The notes: generated by a model not told the origin, from the letters alone. 7,011 bases of DNA from Sphingomonadales bacterium UBA7473 (GCA_002478575.1 DLOX01000175.1:1220-8230); one strand, 5' to 3'. Positions 1-6,288 are shown, numbered from the stretch's first letter. Made by a program: numbers and translations.

Positions 1-44
1 TTGATCGCTTCGATCATGTTCATGGTCGAGGTTTGAGCGGCCAT
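1..44 (-). CDS. bkdA2: Branched-chain 2-oxo acid dehydrogenase E1 beta subunit, N-terminal fragment
   Basis: Only the first 14 codons are in the window, reading MAAQTSTMNMIEAI before the sequence runs off the left edge. The segment MNMIEAI followed by a partial Asn codon matches the conserved beginning of E1 beta subunits of the 2-oxo acid dehydrogenase family. E1 beta pairs with E1 alpha to form the thiamine-diphosphate-dependent decarboxylase of the BCKDH complex in the cytoplasm. The start codon is ATG at 44-42, two bases after the stop of the GNAT gene, so translation is probably coupled. No strong Shine-Dalgarno is visible inside the GNAT end. The identification rests on a very short stretch, but the E1 alpha gene on the same strand supports it strongly. 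Confidence 0.78.
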   Translation of the reverse strand, partial: MAAQTSTMNMIEAI

Positions 45-46
45 GT

Positions 47-526
47 TCACTGCTCAGTTCCGCTGGGTTCAGCGATACGTTCCAAATAGAGCCCGACAGC
101 CGAGAAGCCTTCGTTTCCTGCCAAGCGTCCTGACTTTCGCTCCTTCACTACAAAACCCTCCTTCAGGTAGAGCTGTTCTGCAACCAGATTTCCCTCAAGT
201 ACTTCAGTTCGTATGACAGGCCCCACGCGTTCGATTGCGTGGCGGAGCAAGCGACGGCCATAACCATTATTGAAATGAGCTGGATCGACATAGAGCCATG
301 TCAATTCCTCGCCTGCCCAAGCTACAAAGCCGACAACGCGCCCATCAAGCTCAAGAACATCAAGCTCGCCATCAAACAGCCCCTCATTTTCCGCAGCAAC
401 CTCGAGCGGCAGAAAAGCCTCCATCCCAATCGTTGGCGTAAGCTCATAAACTCTTGCCGCGTCATGAACTTCGCAAATCGAATGCCAATCGCTTTGCCGA
501 TAAGGGCGGATCAGTTCGACGGCCAT
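47..526 (-). CDS. GNAT family N-acetyltransferase inside the BCKDH operon
   Basis: This is a 159-residue protein of typical single-domain GNAT length. GNAT enzymes transfer an acetyl group from acetyl-CoA to an amine; the substrate here is unknown. The acetyl-CoA binding motif A is visible at about residues 78-98 (LYVDPAHFNNGYGRRLL), with NNGYG in the place of the usual Q/RxxGxG/A loop. A motif-B-like stretch, EGNLVAEQLYLKEGF, lies at 111-125, with the Asn, Tyr and GF typical of the C-terminal half. I chose ATG 526 because AAGGA lies about 8 bases upstream. A GTG at 577 would add 17 residues without family resemblance and deepen the overlap with E1 alpha. The gene overlaps the E1 alpha end by 16 bases and ends 2 bases before the E1 beta ATG, so all three are probably one transcript. 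Why an acetyltransferase splits the two E1 genes is unclear: it may act on a component or metabolite of the complex, or be a passenger. Confidence 0.87.
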   Translation of the reverse strand: MAVELIRPYRQSDWHSICEVHDAARVYELTPTIGMEAFLPLEVAAENEGLFDGELDVLELDGRVVGFVAWAGEELTWLYVDPAHFNNGYGRRLLRHAIERVGPVIRTEVLEGNLVAEQLYLKEGFVVKERKSGRLAGNEGFSAVGLYLERIAEPSGTEQ

Positions 527-1776
527 TTGCGCATCCTTTCGGCCATCATCTGGGCGGACTGTTCTTTCAGGTGCCACGGCAGGTCTTCGAACACATCTTC
601 GAACATAGTTTCAAACGGCTGGTGGAGGCCATGGCCCAAGATGCCGTTTTTCTCAGCTTCCTTCTGAACCGCCTTCACTTCTGTGGCCAATTCCAAATCC
701 ATTGCGGCATGGCGGTCTTCATCCCATTCGCCAATCGCGATGAGATGCGCTTTCAATCGGGCAATCGGATCGCCCAGCGGCCATTTCGCGCTTTCTTCGG
801 CGGATCGATAGGCCGAAGGGTCGTCCGACGTTGAATGCCCTTCGGCGCGATAGGTGAAATGCTCGATCAAGGTCGGCCCGCCATTGGTCCGCGCTCGTTC
901 AGCGGCCCAGCTGGTTGCGGCATAGACGGCGAGGGGGTCATTGCCGTCAATCCGAAGCCCCGCAATGCCATAACCAATGGCCCGGGCGGCGAAGGTGGTC
1001 GCTTCTCCGCCTGCAAAGCCTGAAAAGCTGCTGATCGCCCATTGATTGTTGACCACGTTGAAGATGGTTGGCGCGCGGTAGACGGTGGCAAAAGTCATTG
1101 CCGCATGGAAATCGCCTTCAGCCGTTGATCCTTCGCCGCACCAGGCTGCCGCAATGCGCGTGTCGCCGCGCGACGCACTGGCCATTGCCCAGCCCACCGC
1201 TTGGGGAAGCTGCGTGGTCAAATTGCCAGAGATTGTGAAAAAGCCATATTCCGGAAAGCCGTACATGATCGGCAATTGCTTGCCTTTCAGGCGATCGCCT
1301 TTGTTCGAATAGATTTGGTTCATCAATTCGATCAGGGGGCAGCCCCGCGCAATCAGCAGGCCTTGCTGGCGGTATGAGGGGAAACACATATCATCTGACG
1401 ACATGGCATGCGCCGCCGCGACGGCGACAGCCTCTTCACCCAAGCATTTCATATAGAAGCTGGTTTTGCCCTGCCGCTGCGCACGGAACATGCGATCATC
1501 AAAGGCGCGGGTCATCGCCATATCGCGGAGCATCCGTCGCAAGATATCGGGCGAAAGATTGGGGTTCCACGGCCCAACCGCTTGGCCCTGATCATCCAGC
1601 ACCCGCACCAGCCCGAAGGAAAGGTCCCGCATATCATGGGGAGAGGCAAGACTATCGGGCCGCCGGGTCTCGCCTGCGGGAAGCAATTTGATGTGCGAAA
1701 AATCTGCCTCCTCCCCCGGTCTGGCAGGCGGCTCCGGAATATGGAGCTGCATCGGAGGCAGATTCGTTTGTGTCAT
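511..1776 (-). CDS. bkdA1: Branched-chain 2-oxo acid dehydrogenase E1 alpha subunit
   Basis: This 421-residue protein is close to the usual length for bacterial BCKDH E1 alpha (about 410). With E1 beta it performs thiamine-diphosphate-dependent decarboxylation of the 2-oxo acids from valine, leucine and isoleucine, passing the acyl group to the lipoyl domain of E2. The ThDP/Mg motif starts at GEG (214-216) and ends at the NN pair (243-244), the expected spacing. The loop YRAEGHSTSDDPSAYR (309-324) corresponds to the conserved active-site loop that carries regulatory serines in mitochondrial E1 alpha. SYRQQG (134-139) is also family-typical. The N-terminal 60 residues, rich in Pro and charged residues, match the extension seen in BCKDH rather than pyruvate dehydrogenase E1 alpha. 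The start is ATG 1776, with no clear Shine-Dalgarno upstream. A TATTAC hexamer lies 6 bases before the ATG, compatible with a leaderless transcript (inference). It is the first BCKDH gene here, followed by the GNAT and E1 beta. Confidence 0.95.
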   Translation of the reverse strand: MTQTNLPPMQLHIPEPPARPGEEADFSHIKLLPAGETRRPDSLASPHDMRDLSFGLVRVLDDQGQAVGPWNPNLSPDILRRMLRDMAMTRAFDDRMFRAQRQGKTSFYMKCLGEEAVAVAAAHAMSSDDMCFPSYRQQGLLIARGCPLIELMNQIYSNKGDRLKGKQLPIMYGFPEYGFFTISGNLTTQLPQAVGWAMASASRGDTRIAAAWCGEGSTAEGDFHAAMTFATVYRAPTIFNVVNNQWAISSFSGFAGGEATTFAARAIGYGIAGLRIDGNDPLAVYAATSWAAERARTNGGPTLIEHFTYRAEGHSTSDDPSAYRSAEESAKWPLGDPIARLKAHLIAIGEWDEDRHAAMDLELATEVKAVQKEAEKNGILGHGLHQPFETMFEDVFEDLPWHLKEQSAQMMAERMRKWPSN

Positions 1777-1841
1777 GGCGTTGTAATAAAATTACGCGCT
1801 CGTGAAATCCAGTGCTTTCGTGCACGTGCCTCCGCCACTGA
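1777..1841 (-). promoter_or_regulatory. E1 alpha upstream region with inverted repeat GTAAT-AAA-ATTAC
   Basis: The 65-bp gap between the acyltransferase stop and the E1 alpha start contains a perfect inverted repeat, GTAAT AAA ATTAC, at 1783-1795. Its start-proximal end lies 6 bases before the E1 alpha ATG. A second palindrome, GCACGTGC, lies at 1822-1829. On the minus strand the repeat contains TATTAC (1788-1783), which could serve as a -10 element placing transcription initiation at the ATG itself. I see no convincing -35. An AT-rich palindrome over a candidate -10 in a G+C-rich gap is suggestive of an operator for a catabolic regulator, but no specific regulator can be named from this sequence. 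Read-through from the upstream acyltransferase is an equal possibility. Confidence 0.35.
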
Positions 1842-3521
1842 TCATCCTTTCGCTTTGGGCACCTTTTTGGCGGCTGGCTTCGCAGCCACTTTGGCCTTTG
1901 GCGCAGCTTTGGCCACAGCTGCCTTTGCCTTGGTTTTTGGCGGCGCTGCGCTTGCCTTCGCAGGTTTAGGCGCAGGCTTGGCCACAGCCTTTACTGCTTT
2001 CGCAGCGGGTGCAGCTTTGGTAGCTGCTGCTTTTGCCGGAGCCGACTTCACGGGCGCTGTTTTGGCAGGTGCTTTGGCCGCCGGCGATGGTGCAGCTTTT
2101 GGAGCGTTCAGCGTCGCGGCTTTCAATTCTTCAAAAGACTTCCGCAAAGCATCGGCATAGGCCGCTGGATCAGGAACAATCGCGCGGTCAGTCGTGAAGC
2201 TGATCGCGATATCTTTCTCGTATGAATAGATGGTGTTGATCAGGCCCATGCCGTCGAAGATCGGCCCAAGCCCCATCATCTTGACCATTTTCGCGCCCGC
2301 GAAATAGAGCGGAACGCGGCTGCCCGGCACATTGGTCGCTACGCAATTGAAGACGGGGGCATGCGCGTTTGCAATGCCCAGTCTTGTGTAAAGCCGCGCT
2401 CCCAGCCCCGCGAGGCCCGATGGGATCAGCTGGCTATAGTCGGTGAGCGTCCGTGCGCCGACCGCATTGGTCATCGCTTTGCTGTTGGTCGCTTCCTTAT
2501 GGATATAGGCCAGTCGCTCGGCCGGATCGGCAATATGGGTGCCCAAGTTAATCACCATGGCAGAGACAAGATTGCCCAGCGCGGATTTCTCTTTCTCATC
2601 CCGCACAGAGATAGGCGCCATCGCACTCATGCTTTCCGCTGGCAATTCATCCCGGCCTAAAAGATAGTGGCGGAGGCCACCGCCGATGATCGTCAAGATC
2701 ACATCATTCACGGTCGCTTTGGGCAGAGTTTCTTTGACAGCCCGAATTTCCGACAATTCAAAGGATGTACCATCAAACACCCGGTGGGGAGAGACTTTGA
2801 CGTTGAAGATGGATTTGGGTGCCATCTTCGCGCCCTGGATCGAGACATCTCCGCCCGCGATTTCGCGCCCCAATCGCGCAACGCCGGGGATGGTTCGCGC
2901 GACCGTTTCGGCAAAGCGAACGGGTTGCTTGATCGAATTGACCCAAGTGCGGAAGAGCAGCTCACCCAAGGGCGGCTCGCTTTCGGCTTTCCATTCGGAA
3001 GGCGGAGGCGGCGTAATTGGCATTGGGGCCAGATCATGGACCGCAGCTGACATTTCGACGCCTGACATGCCATCGATGGCCGCATGGTGAACCTTGGCCA
3101 CCAAAGCGAAACAGCCTTTGGGAAGCCCAGGAATATTGTCGAGGCCCTCAACAATGTTAAACTCCCACAGCGGCTTGGATAGGTCCAATGGCCGCGCGTG
3201 AAGCCGTGCCACTTGAATACAAAGCTGCCGCCAATCGCCGGGCGCGGGCAAAGCGACATGGCGGACATGAAATTCCAGATCGAAACTATCATCTTCCACC
3301 CAATAGGGATGATCCAGATCAAAGGGCACGCGGACCAATTTCTGGCGGAAACTGCGCGCGCCATCCAAACGGCTTTCGATATGGCGGAGAATATCTTTAA
3401 AGCGGACAAAGCCGCCCTCGGCCGTTGACGGATCATAAATCCCAACTGAACCGATGTGCATTGGCGTATTCTGCGTATCGAAATAGACGAAGCTCGCGTC
3501 TTGACCGCTCAGCTGTTCCAT
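1842..3521 (-). CDS. Wax ester synthase/diacylglycerol acyltransferase (WS/DGAT) with basic Ala/Lys/Pro tail
   Basis: This 559-residue protein belongs to the bacterial WS/DGAT family, which joins an acyl-CoA to a fatty alcohol or diacylglycerol to make wax esters or triacylglycerol, usually at the membrane or lipid-body surface. The catalytic motif HHxxxDG is intact as HHAAIDG (145-151). Family-typical PLW (117-119), the ND motif opening NDVILTIIGG (272-281) and NVPG (397-400) are all present. The N-terminal MEQLSGQDASFVYFDTQNTP also matches the family start. The start at ATG 3521 is supported by a strong purine-rich AGGGAGAGGGG just upstream. The conserved enzyme ends near residue 470. After it come about 87 residues (473-559) made almost only of Ala, Lys, Pro, Val, Ser and Thr, with 22 lysines and no acidic or aromatic residues. 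Such a tail resembles histone H1-like or DNA-associated C-termini, so binding to nucleic acid, anionic lipid or inclusion surfaces is possible but unproven. It lies 65 bp upstream of the BCKDH E1 alpha gene on the same strand. Confidence 0.93.
   Translation of the reverse strand: MEQLSGQDASFVYFDTQNTPMHIGSVGIYDPSTAEGGFVRFKDILRHIESRLDGARSFRQKLVRVPFDLDHPYWVEDDSFDLEFHVRHVALPAPGDWRQLCIQVARLHARPLDLSKPLWEFNIVEGLDNIPGLPKGCFALVAKVHHAAIDGMSGVEMSAAVHDLAPMPITPPPPSEWKAESEPPLGELLFRTWVNSIKQPVRFAETVARTIPGVARLGREIAGGDVSIQGAKMAPKSIFNVKVSPHRVFDGTSFELSEIRAVKETLPKATVNDVILTIIGGGLRHYLLGRDELPAESMSAMAPISVRDEKEKSALGNLVSAMVINLGTHIADPAERLAYIHKEATNSKAMTNAVGARTLTDYSQLIPSGLAGLGARLYTRLGIANAHAPVFNCVATNVPGSRVPLYFAGAKMVKMMGLGPIFDGMGLINTIYSYEKDIAISFTTDRAIVPDPAAYADALRKSFEELKAATLNAPKAAPSPAAKAPAKTAPVKSAPAKAAATKAAPAAKAVKAVAKPAPKPAKASAAPPKTKAKAAVAKAAPKAKVAAKPAAKKVPKAKG
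1845..2105 (-). repeat. Low-complexity coding repeat for an Ala/Lys/Pro tail
   Basis: This stretch encodes residues 473-559 of the acyltransferase. At the DNA level it is an imperfect array of GCC/GCT/GCG alanine codons interspersed with AAA/AAG and CCx codons, with short words such as GCAAAGGC recurring on the minus strand. No exact long unit repeats in tandem. The degeneracy suggests drift or selection on composition rather than recent expansion. Length variation between relatives would be expected in such a segment. Confidence 0.6.
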
Positions 3522-3680
3522 ATGGCCCCTCTCCCTTGTTTGTTTGCCGCAAGATTAGCGCCAGACGAAGCGCTGTCGAGTCTTGTTTCCAAATCCGCGA
3601 CATTGGCTCTTTTGGCTGACTTGCCAGCGCTCGAATAGGTCGGCACAAGGCGCGAAATTGGGGCTGCGTTGGAGTATGAA
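3522..3680. promoter_or_regulatory. Divergent intergenic region between acyltransferase and amidase
   Basis: These 159 bases separate two divergently transcribed genes, so promoters for both should lie here. Toward the acyltransferase, AGGGAGAGGGG directly precedes its ATG. A weak -35/-10 candidate on that strand is TCGACA (3579-3574) and TAATCT (3557-3552), with a 16-base spacer; both match consensus poorly. Toward the amidase, GGAG at 3671-3674 sits 6 bases before ATG 3681. TTGGCT and TTGCCA (around 3612-3626) are possible -35 elements, but I see no matching -10. No strong palindrome or riboswitch-like structure is apparent. Confidence 0.4.
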
Positions 3681-5000
3681 ATGCAGGAAGAGCTGAATTG
3701 GCTGGGGATCGCTGATCTGAAGGCCGCCTATGCGCGCGGGGAGTTTACGCCCAGCCGCTATGTGGCCGCTCAATTGGATCGGATCGAGCGGCTCAATCCT
3801 CGCCTAAAAGCCTTTATCGAAATTGATCGCGAGCGCGCCATGGCCGATGCCTATGAAAGCGATAAGCTGTTCAAAAAGGATCAGCCTCGCCCGCTCGAAG
3901 GCATGACAATGGGGATCAAGTCCAATATTGCCGTCAAGGGCTTGGAATTGAATGCTGGCATGGCTTCTCGCCGCGGGATTGTTGCAGCCGAAGATGCCGA
4001 TTGCGTCGAAAAGCTTAGGTCAGCAGGCGTGATCATCTTAGGCTCGCTCAATATGCATGAAGCGGCTTTGGGCGCGACGACCGACAACCTCGTCTTCGGG
4101 CGCTGCCTCAACCCCCATGGTGACGGGCGTACACCGGGCGGATCATCGGGCGGCAGTGGAGCGGCTGTTGCAGCGGGCTTGTGCACAGCAGCACTCGGAA
4201 CCGATACACTGGGGTCGGTCCGCATACCTGCGGCTTATTGCGGCGTCTATGGTCTGAAGCCCACCCATGACGCGATCTCGACCAAAGGTTTGGTGCCTTT
4301 GTGCGAAGGCCTTGACGCGATTGGGCCACTCGCCCGGTCCATGGATGATCTGTCTTATCTCTCCAACATCCTCTTTGCCCCCGATTTGGCAACGGCGATG
4401 CAACGTGCGCGGTTCGTGACCCTGGATGGCCTAGGCAATGTCGAGTCGGAACCCCAGATCGGCAAAGCCTATCTCTCTGCCATTTCGACGCTTCCAACCG
4501 TCCCTGAATGGATCAGCTTGCGCTATGATGCCAAGCGCATTCGAACCGCCGGATTTGCGCGAGCGGCTAGGGAATTGGCGGTGCATTTGGTCGAACTGGG
4601 GGAAGATCGCTGCAGCGTGATGTCCGACGATCTCAGCCGCTTGATCGAATTTGGCCTGTCGCGCGATGAGGCATTGTTGGCTGAAGACGAAGAAATCCTG
4701 GCCGATGTAAAAGCCCAGCTCACTTATGCGTTGGGAACCAATGGGATACTGGTGCTGCCGACCGCTCCCCAAGTTGCTCTCCTTCACGGCACTCGCGCGC
4801 CCGTGAACCAAGCCGACTGGACGGGCCTTGCCAATATTGCAGGCCTGCCAGCTGTCAGCTTGCCCATGGGATTAGGTGCGGATCAAATGCCAATGGGCAT
4901 CCAATTGGTGGGCCCCGCAGGCGCAGAAGCGCTGCTGATCTCCCAATCACGCGCGATGGATGAGCGGCTGCGCGCCTACACGCCGCCGATGGGGTGGTAA
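3681..5000 (+). CDS. Amidase signature (AS) family hydrolase
   Basis: This 439-residue protein has the Ser-cisSer-Lys triad of the amidase signature family, which hydrolyses carboxamide bonds. The lysine is K80 in GIKSNIAVKG, the cis-serine is S155 in GGSSGGSG, and the nucleophile is S179 in DTLGSVRIPA. The spacings of 75 and 24 residues equal those of characterised AS enzymes. YGLKPT (190-195) completes the signature. No GatB or GatC gene is adjacent, so a free amidase is more likely than the tRNA amidotransferase GatA; the substrate cannot be deduced. Leu replaces the first Gly of the more common DTGGS, a variation seen in relatives such as allophanate hydrolases (DTAGS). I chose ATG 3681 over TTG 3669 because GGAG at 3671-3674 is ideally spaced for the ATG and overlaps the TTG. 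No signal peptide is visible, so it is probably cytoplasmic. Its Tyr codons are TAT in 9 of 10 cases, a useful local reference. Confidence 0.92.
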   Translation: MQEELNWLGIADLKAAYARGEFTPSRYVAAQLDRIERLNPRLKAFIEIDRERAMADAYESDKLFKKDQPRPLEGMTMGIKSNIAVKGLELNAGMASRRGIVAAEDADCVEKLRSAGVIILGSLNMHEAALGATTDNLVFGRCLNPHGDGRTPGGSSGGSGAAVAAGLCTAALGTDTLGSVRIPAAYCGVYGLKPTHDAISTKGLVPLCEGLDAIGPLARSMDDLSYLSNILFAPDLATAMQRARFVTLDGLGNVESEPQIGKAYLSAISTLPTVPEWISLRYDAKRIRTAGFARAARELAVHLVELGEDRCSVMSDDLSRLIEFGLSRDEALLAEDEEILADVKAQLTYALGTNGILVLPTAPQVALLHGTRAPVNQADWTGLANIAGLPAVSLPMGLGADQMPMGIQLVGPAGAEALLISQSRAMDERLRAYTPPMGW

Positions 5001-5011
5001 GCATTGCCTTT

Positions 5012-5028
5012 TTTGGCGTTTCGCCAAA
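5012..5028. terminator. Hairpin after the amidase gene, possible weak terminator
   Basis: TTTGGCG (5012-5018) and CGCCAAA (5022-5028) form a perfect 7-bp stem with a TTT loop, 11 bases after the amidase stop. On the plus strand the T-run lies before and inside the stem rather than after it, and what follows is TATTGCG, so this is not a standard intrinsic terminator. It may still slow transcription or protect the 3' end of the amidase message. The rest of the 77-bp gap up to the next gene shows only that gene's Shine-Dalgarno. Confidence 0.35.
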
Positions 5029-5077
5029 TATTGCGACTTGGCTTCACACCCACCATCCAAAGTAAGGAGAATGCAAA

Positions 5078-5332
5078 ATGACTGACCCCAAAGCCATGGT
5101 TCAAACGATGATTGCCCTCGCTTCCGCCTCGCTTGGCCTTGTTGCGGCGCTGGCATGGAACGAAGCCATCAAAGCAACGCTGGCGCTGCTTGGCATGGGC
5201 GAGAGCTTGGCAGGGCTTTACAGCTACGCCATCATCGCCACAGTGCTGGCGATTGTTGTGCTTGTGGTGCTGGGCCGAATTTCGGCAAAGATCGGCGGAA
5301 GTGCTGCGTTTGAACGCGAAGCTGAGGGTTGA
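5078..5332 (+). CDS. Small two-helix membrane protein, DUF5654-like
   Basis: This 84-residue protein has two hydrophobic helices, roughly residues 9-27 and 48-66, joined by a short loop, and a charged C-terminus. The segment GLVAALAWNEAIK (20-32) at the end of helix 1 closely matches what I recall of the DUF5654 family, small membrane proteins of unknown function found in archaea and scattered bacteria. The Trp, Asn and Glu at the membrane boundary are the distinctive residues. The start is well supported: AAGGAGA at 5064-5070 lies 7 bases before ATG 5078. It follows the amidase on the same strand after 77 bp with an intervening hairpin, so co-transcription is uncertain. It converges on the TPR gene, with 23 bp between the two stops. 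No biochemical role can be assigned. Confidence 0.82.
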   Translation: MTDPKAMVQTMIALASASLGLVAALAWNEAIKATLALLGMGESLAGLYSYAIIATVLAIVVLVVLGRISAKIGGSAAFEREAEG

Positions 5333-5344
5333 TTGGTCAGCGAG

Positions 5345-5370
5345 AGGCCGGGGCGTCAAAACCCCGGCTT
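5345..5370. terminator. GC-rich hairpin between convergent genes
   Basis: GCCGGGG (5347-5353) pairs with CCCCGGC (5362-5368) around an 8-base loop, and an outer G-T wobble plus an A-T pair extend the stem to nine pairs. It begins 12 bases after the DUF5654-like stop and spans the last codons of the TPR gene, whose TGA (5358-5356) lies in the loop. Its position between convergent genes fits a bidirectional 3' end structure. No T-run follows on either strand, so intrinsic termination would be weak. Confidence 0.45.
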
Positions 5371-6288
5371 CAGCCTCACCCGTTCCGTCTCCTTGCTGAT
5401 CATCCGGGCGACGATGACATCGGCGGAGATCGTGTAGAGCACGAAGCCTAAGTAAATCACTGACAGTATCGTCTCGACAATCTCCGGCGCGCCGAGATCG
5501 CGGCTTCCGAAGACCGACCAGCGGTAGATCACCCAGATCCCGACGACCAAAAAGATGGCGCGGGCTTGGCCCAGTTTGACGAGCAAGCGGTTCCATTTCC
5601 ACCACAAGCCCCCGATGATGCTGCCATTCATCTTGGCGGCAGCGAGGAGCGACAGTGCGTCACTGTCTGATGGATTATTGGCGAGGGCAGACAGAGCGAG
5701 GTCTAACGCTTCATCGATTGCGCCTGCCGCTAGCCTTGCTTGCCCCATAAGGGTGAGGCCATCGGGACTGTCTGGATTGATGGAGAGGACGTCGCGGGCG
5801 CTTGCCTCCACTTGATCCATTGCCCCGCGCTGAAGTGCGGCAAAACCACGTTCGGCCATGACGACATCATCATGGGGCAGAAGCGTCAGGGCTTGGTTCA
5901 GGCTGGCCGCTGCCTCTTCCATCTTTCCACTGATCCGGAGCAGTTTCGCACGGATCAGATGGGCAAAGCCATCATGCGGGGCCAAGGTGATCGCCTCATC
6001 CACTTCAGCAAGTGCCAGCTTGGGCTTCAACTGCATCTGAAGCGCAAGGGCCAAGGCCAGATGATAGTGCGCGACATAGGGGGCAAGCGCTATGGCTTGG
6101 CGGGCCTCATAAGCGGCACCTTCCAAACGGCCGGACTGTCGCAGACAATCAGACAGCATCGAATGGGCTTCGGCATCATTGGGGTCTGCTGTCAGCACAT
6201 CGCGCAGAGGCTCAATCGCAGCGGCATGATTGCCGACCCGCATCAGCATTTCGGCGCGGGCCCAAGCGGCTTGGATTGGGTCCATCAT
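5356..6288 (-). CDS. TPR-repeat protein with C-terminal membrane domain
   Basis: The first two-thirds of this 310-residue protein consists of about six tetratricopeptide repeats (approximately residues 5-207) in 34-residue periods. They show typical A/G at position 8 and P near the end of each unit, for example DPNDAEAH (35-42) and NPDSPDGL (171-178). TPRs are protein-binding solenoids. Residues 221-310 differ: the Trp/Lys-rich segment GGLWWKWNRLL is followed by two hydrophobic helices at about 241-260 and 269-294, then a basic tail. The N-terminal TPR domain has no signal peptide and is probably cytoplasmic, anchored by the C-terminal hairpin (inference). The start is ATG 6288, overlapping the upstream stop as ATGA, so translation is probably coupled; a second ATG follows immediately at 6285. 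I know no named family with this exact arrangement. A scaffold for its small membrane partner upstream is a reasonable guess only. Confidence 0.82.
   Translation of the reverse strand: MMDPIQAAWARAEMLMRVGNHAAAIEPLRDVLTADPNDAEAHSMLSDCLRQSGRLEGAAYEARQAIALAPYVAHYHLALALALQMQLKPKLALAEVDEAITLAPHDGFAHLIRAKLLRISGKMEEAAASLNQALTLLPHDDVVMAERGFAALQRGAMDQVEASARDVLSINPDSPDGLTLMGQARLAAGAIDEALDLALSALANNPSDSDALSLLAAAKMNGSIIGGLWWKWNRLLVKLGQARAIFLVVGIWVIYRWSVFGSRDLGAPEIVETILSVIYLGFVLYTISADVIVARMISKETERVRLKPGF

Noticed and set aside
1..36. Plus-strand tail of a gene ending at TGA 34-36
   Set aside because: The same bases on the minus strand encode a recognisable E1 beta N-terminus exactly where the operon predicts it.
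527..577. Upstream GTG start for the GNAT protein
   Set aside because: It adds 17 polar residues not typical of the family and lies deeper in E1 alpha, while ATG 526 has a well-placed AAGGA.
1408..2160. Long plus-strand open frame (250 codons), Ala/Gly/Phe-rich
   Set aside because: It is antisense to the E1 alpha start and the Ala/Lys tail of the acyltransferase. Its Ala/Phe/Gly composition is what the complement of Ala/Lys codons gives, and both minus-strand genes have clear family motifs.
2708..3445. Minus-strand open frame of 245 codons
   Set aside because: It is a shifted-frame shadow inside the acyltransferase gene, with Ser/Arg/Pro-rich sequence and no recognisable motif.
3669..5000. 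Glu-tRNA(Gln) amidotransferase subunit A
   Set aside because: No gatB or gatC partner is adjacent and the nucleophile motif is DTLGSVRIPA rather than the DTGGSIRQPA type of GatA.
5012..5028. Hairpin after the amidase as a classical Rho-independent terminator
   Set aside because: The T-run precedes the stem instead of following it, so it is listed only as a weak, uncertain terminator.
4976..5605. Minus-strand open frame of 209 codons
   Set aside because: It runs antisense to the DUF5654-like gene and out of frame through the TPR gene end; it is Arg/His/Cys-rich with no motif.
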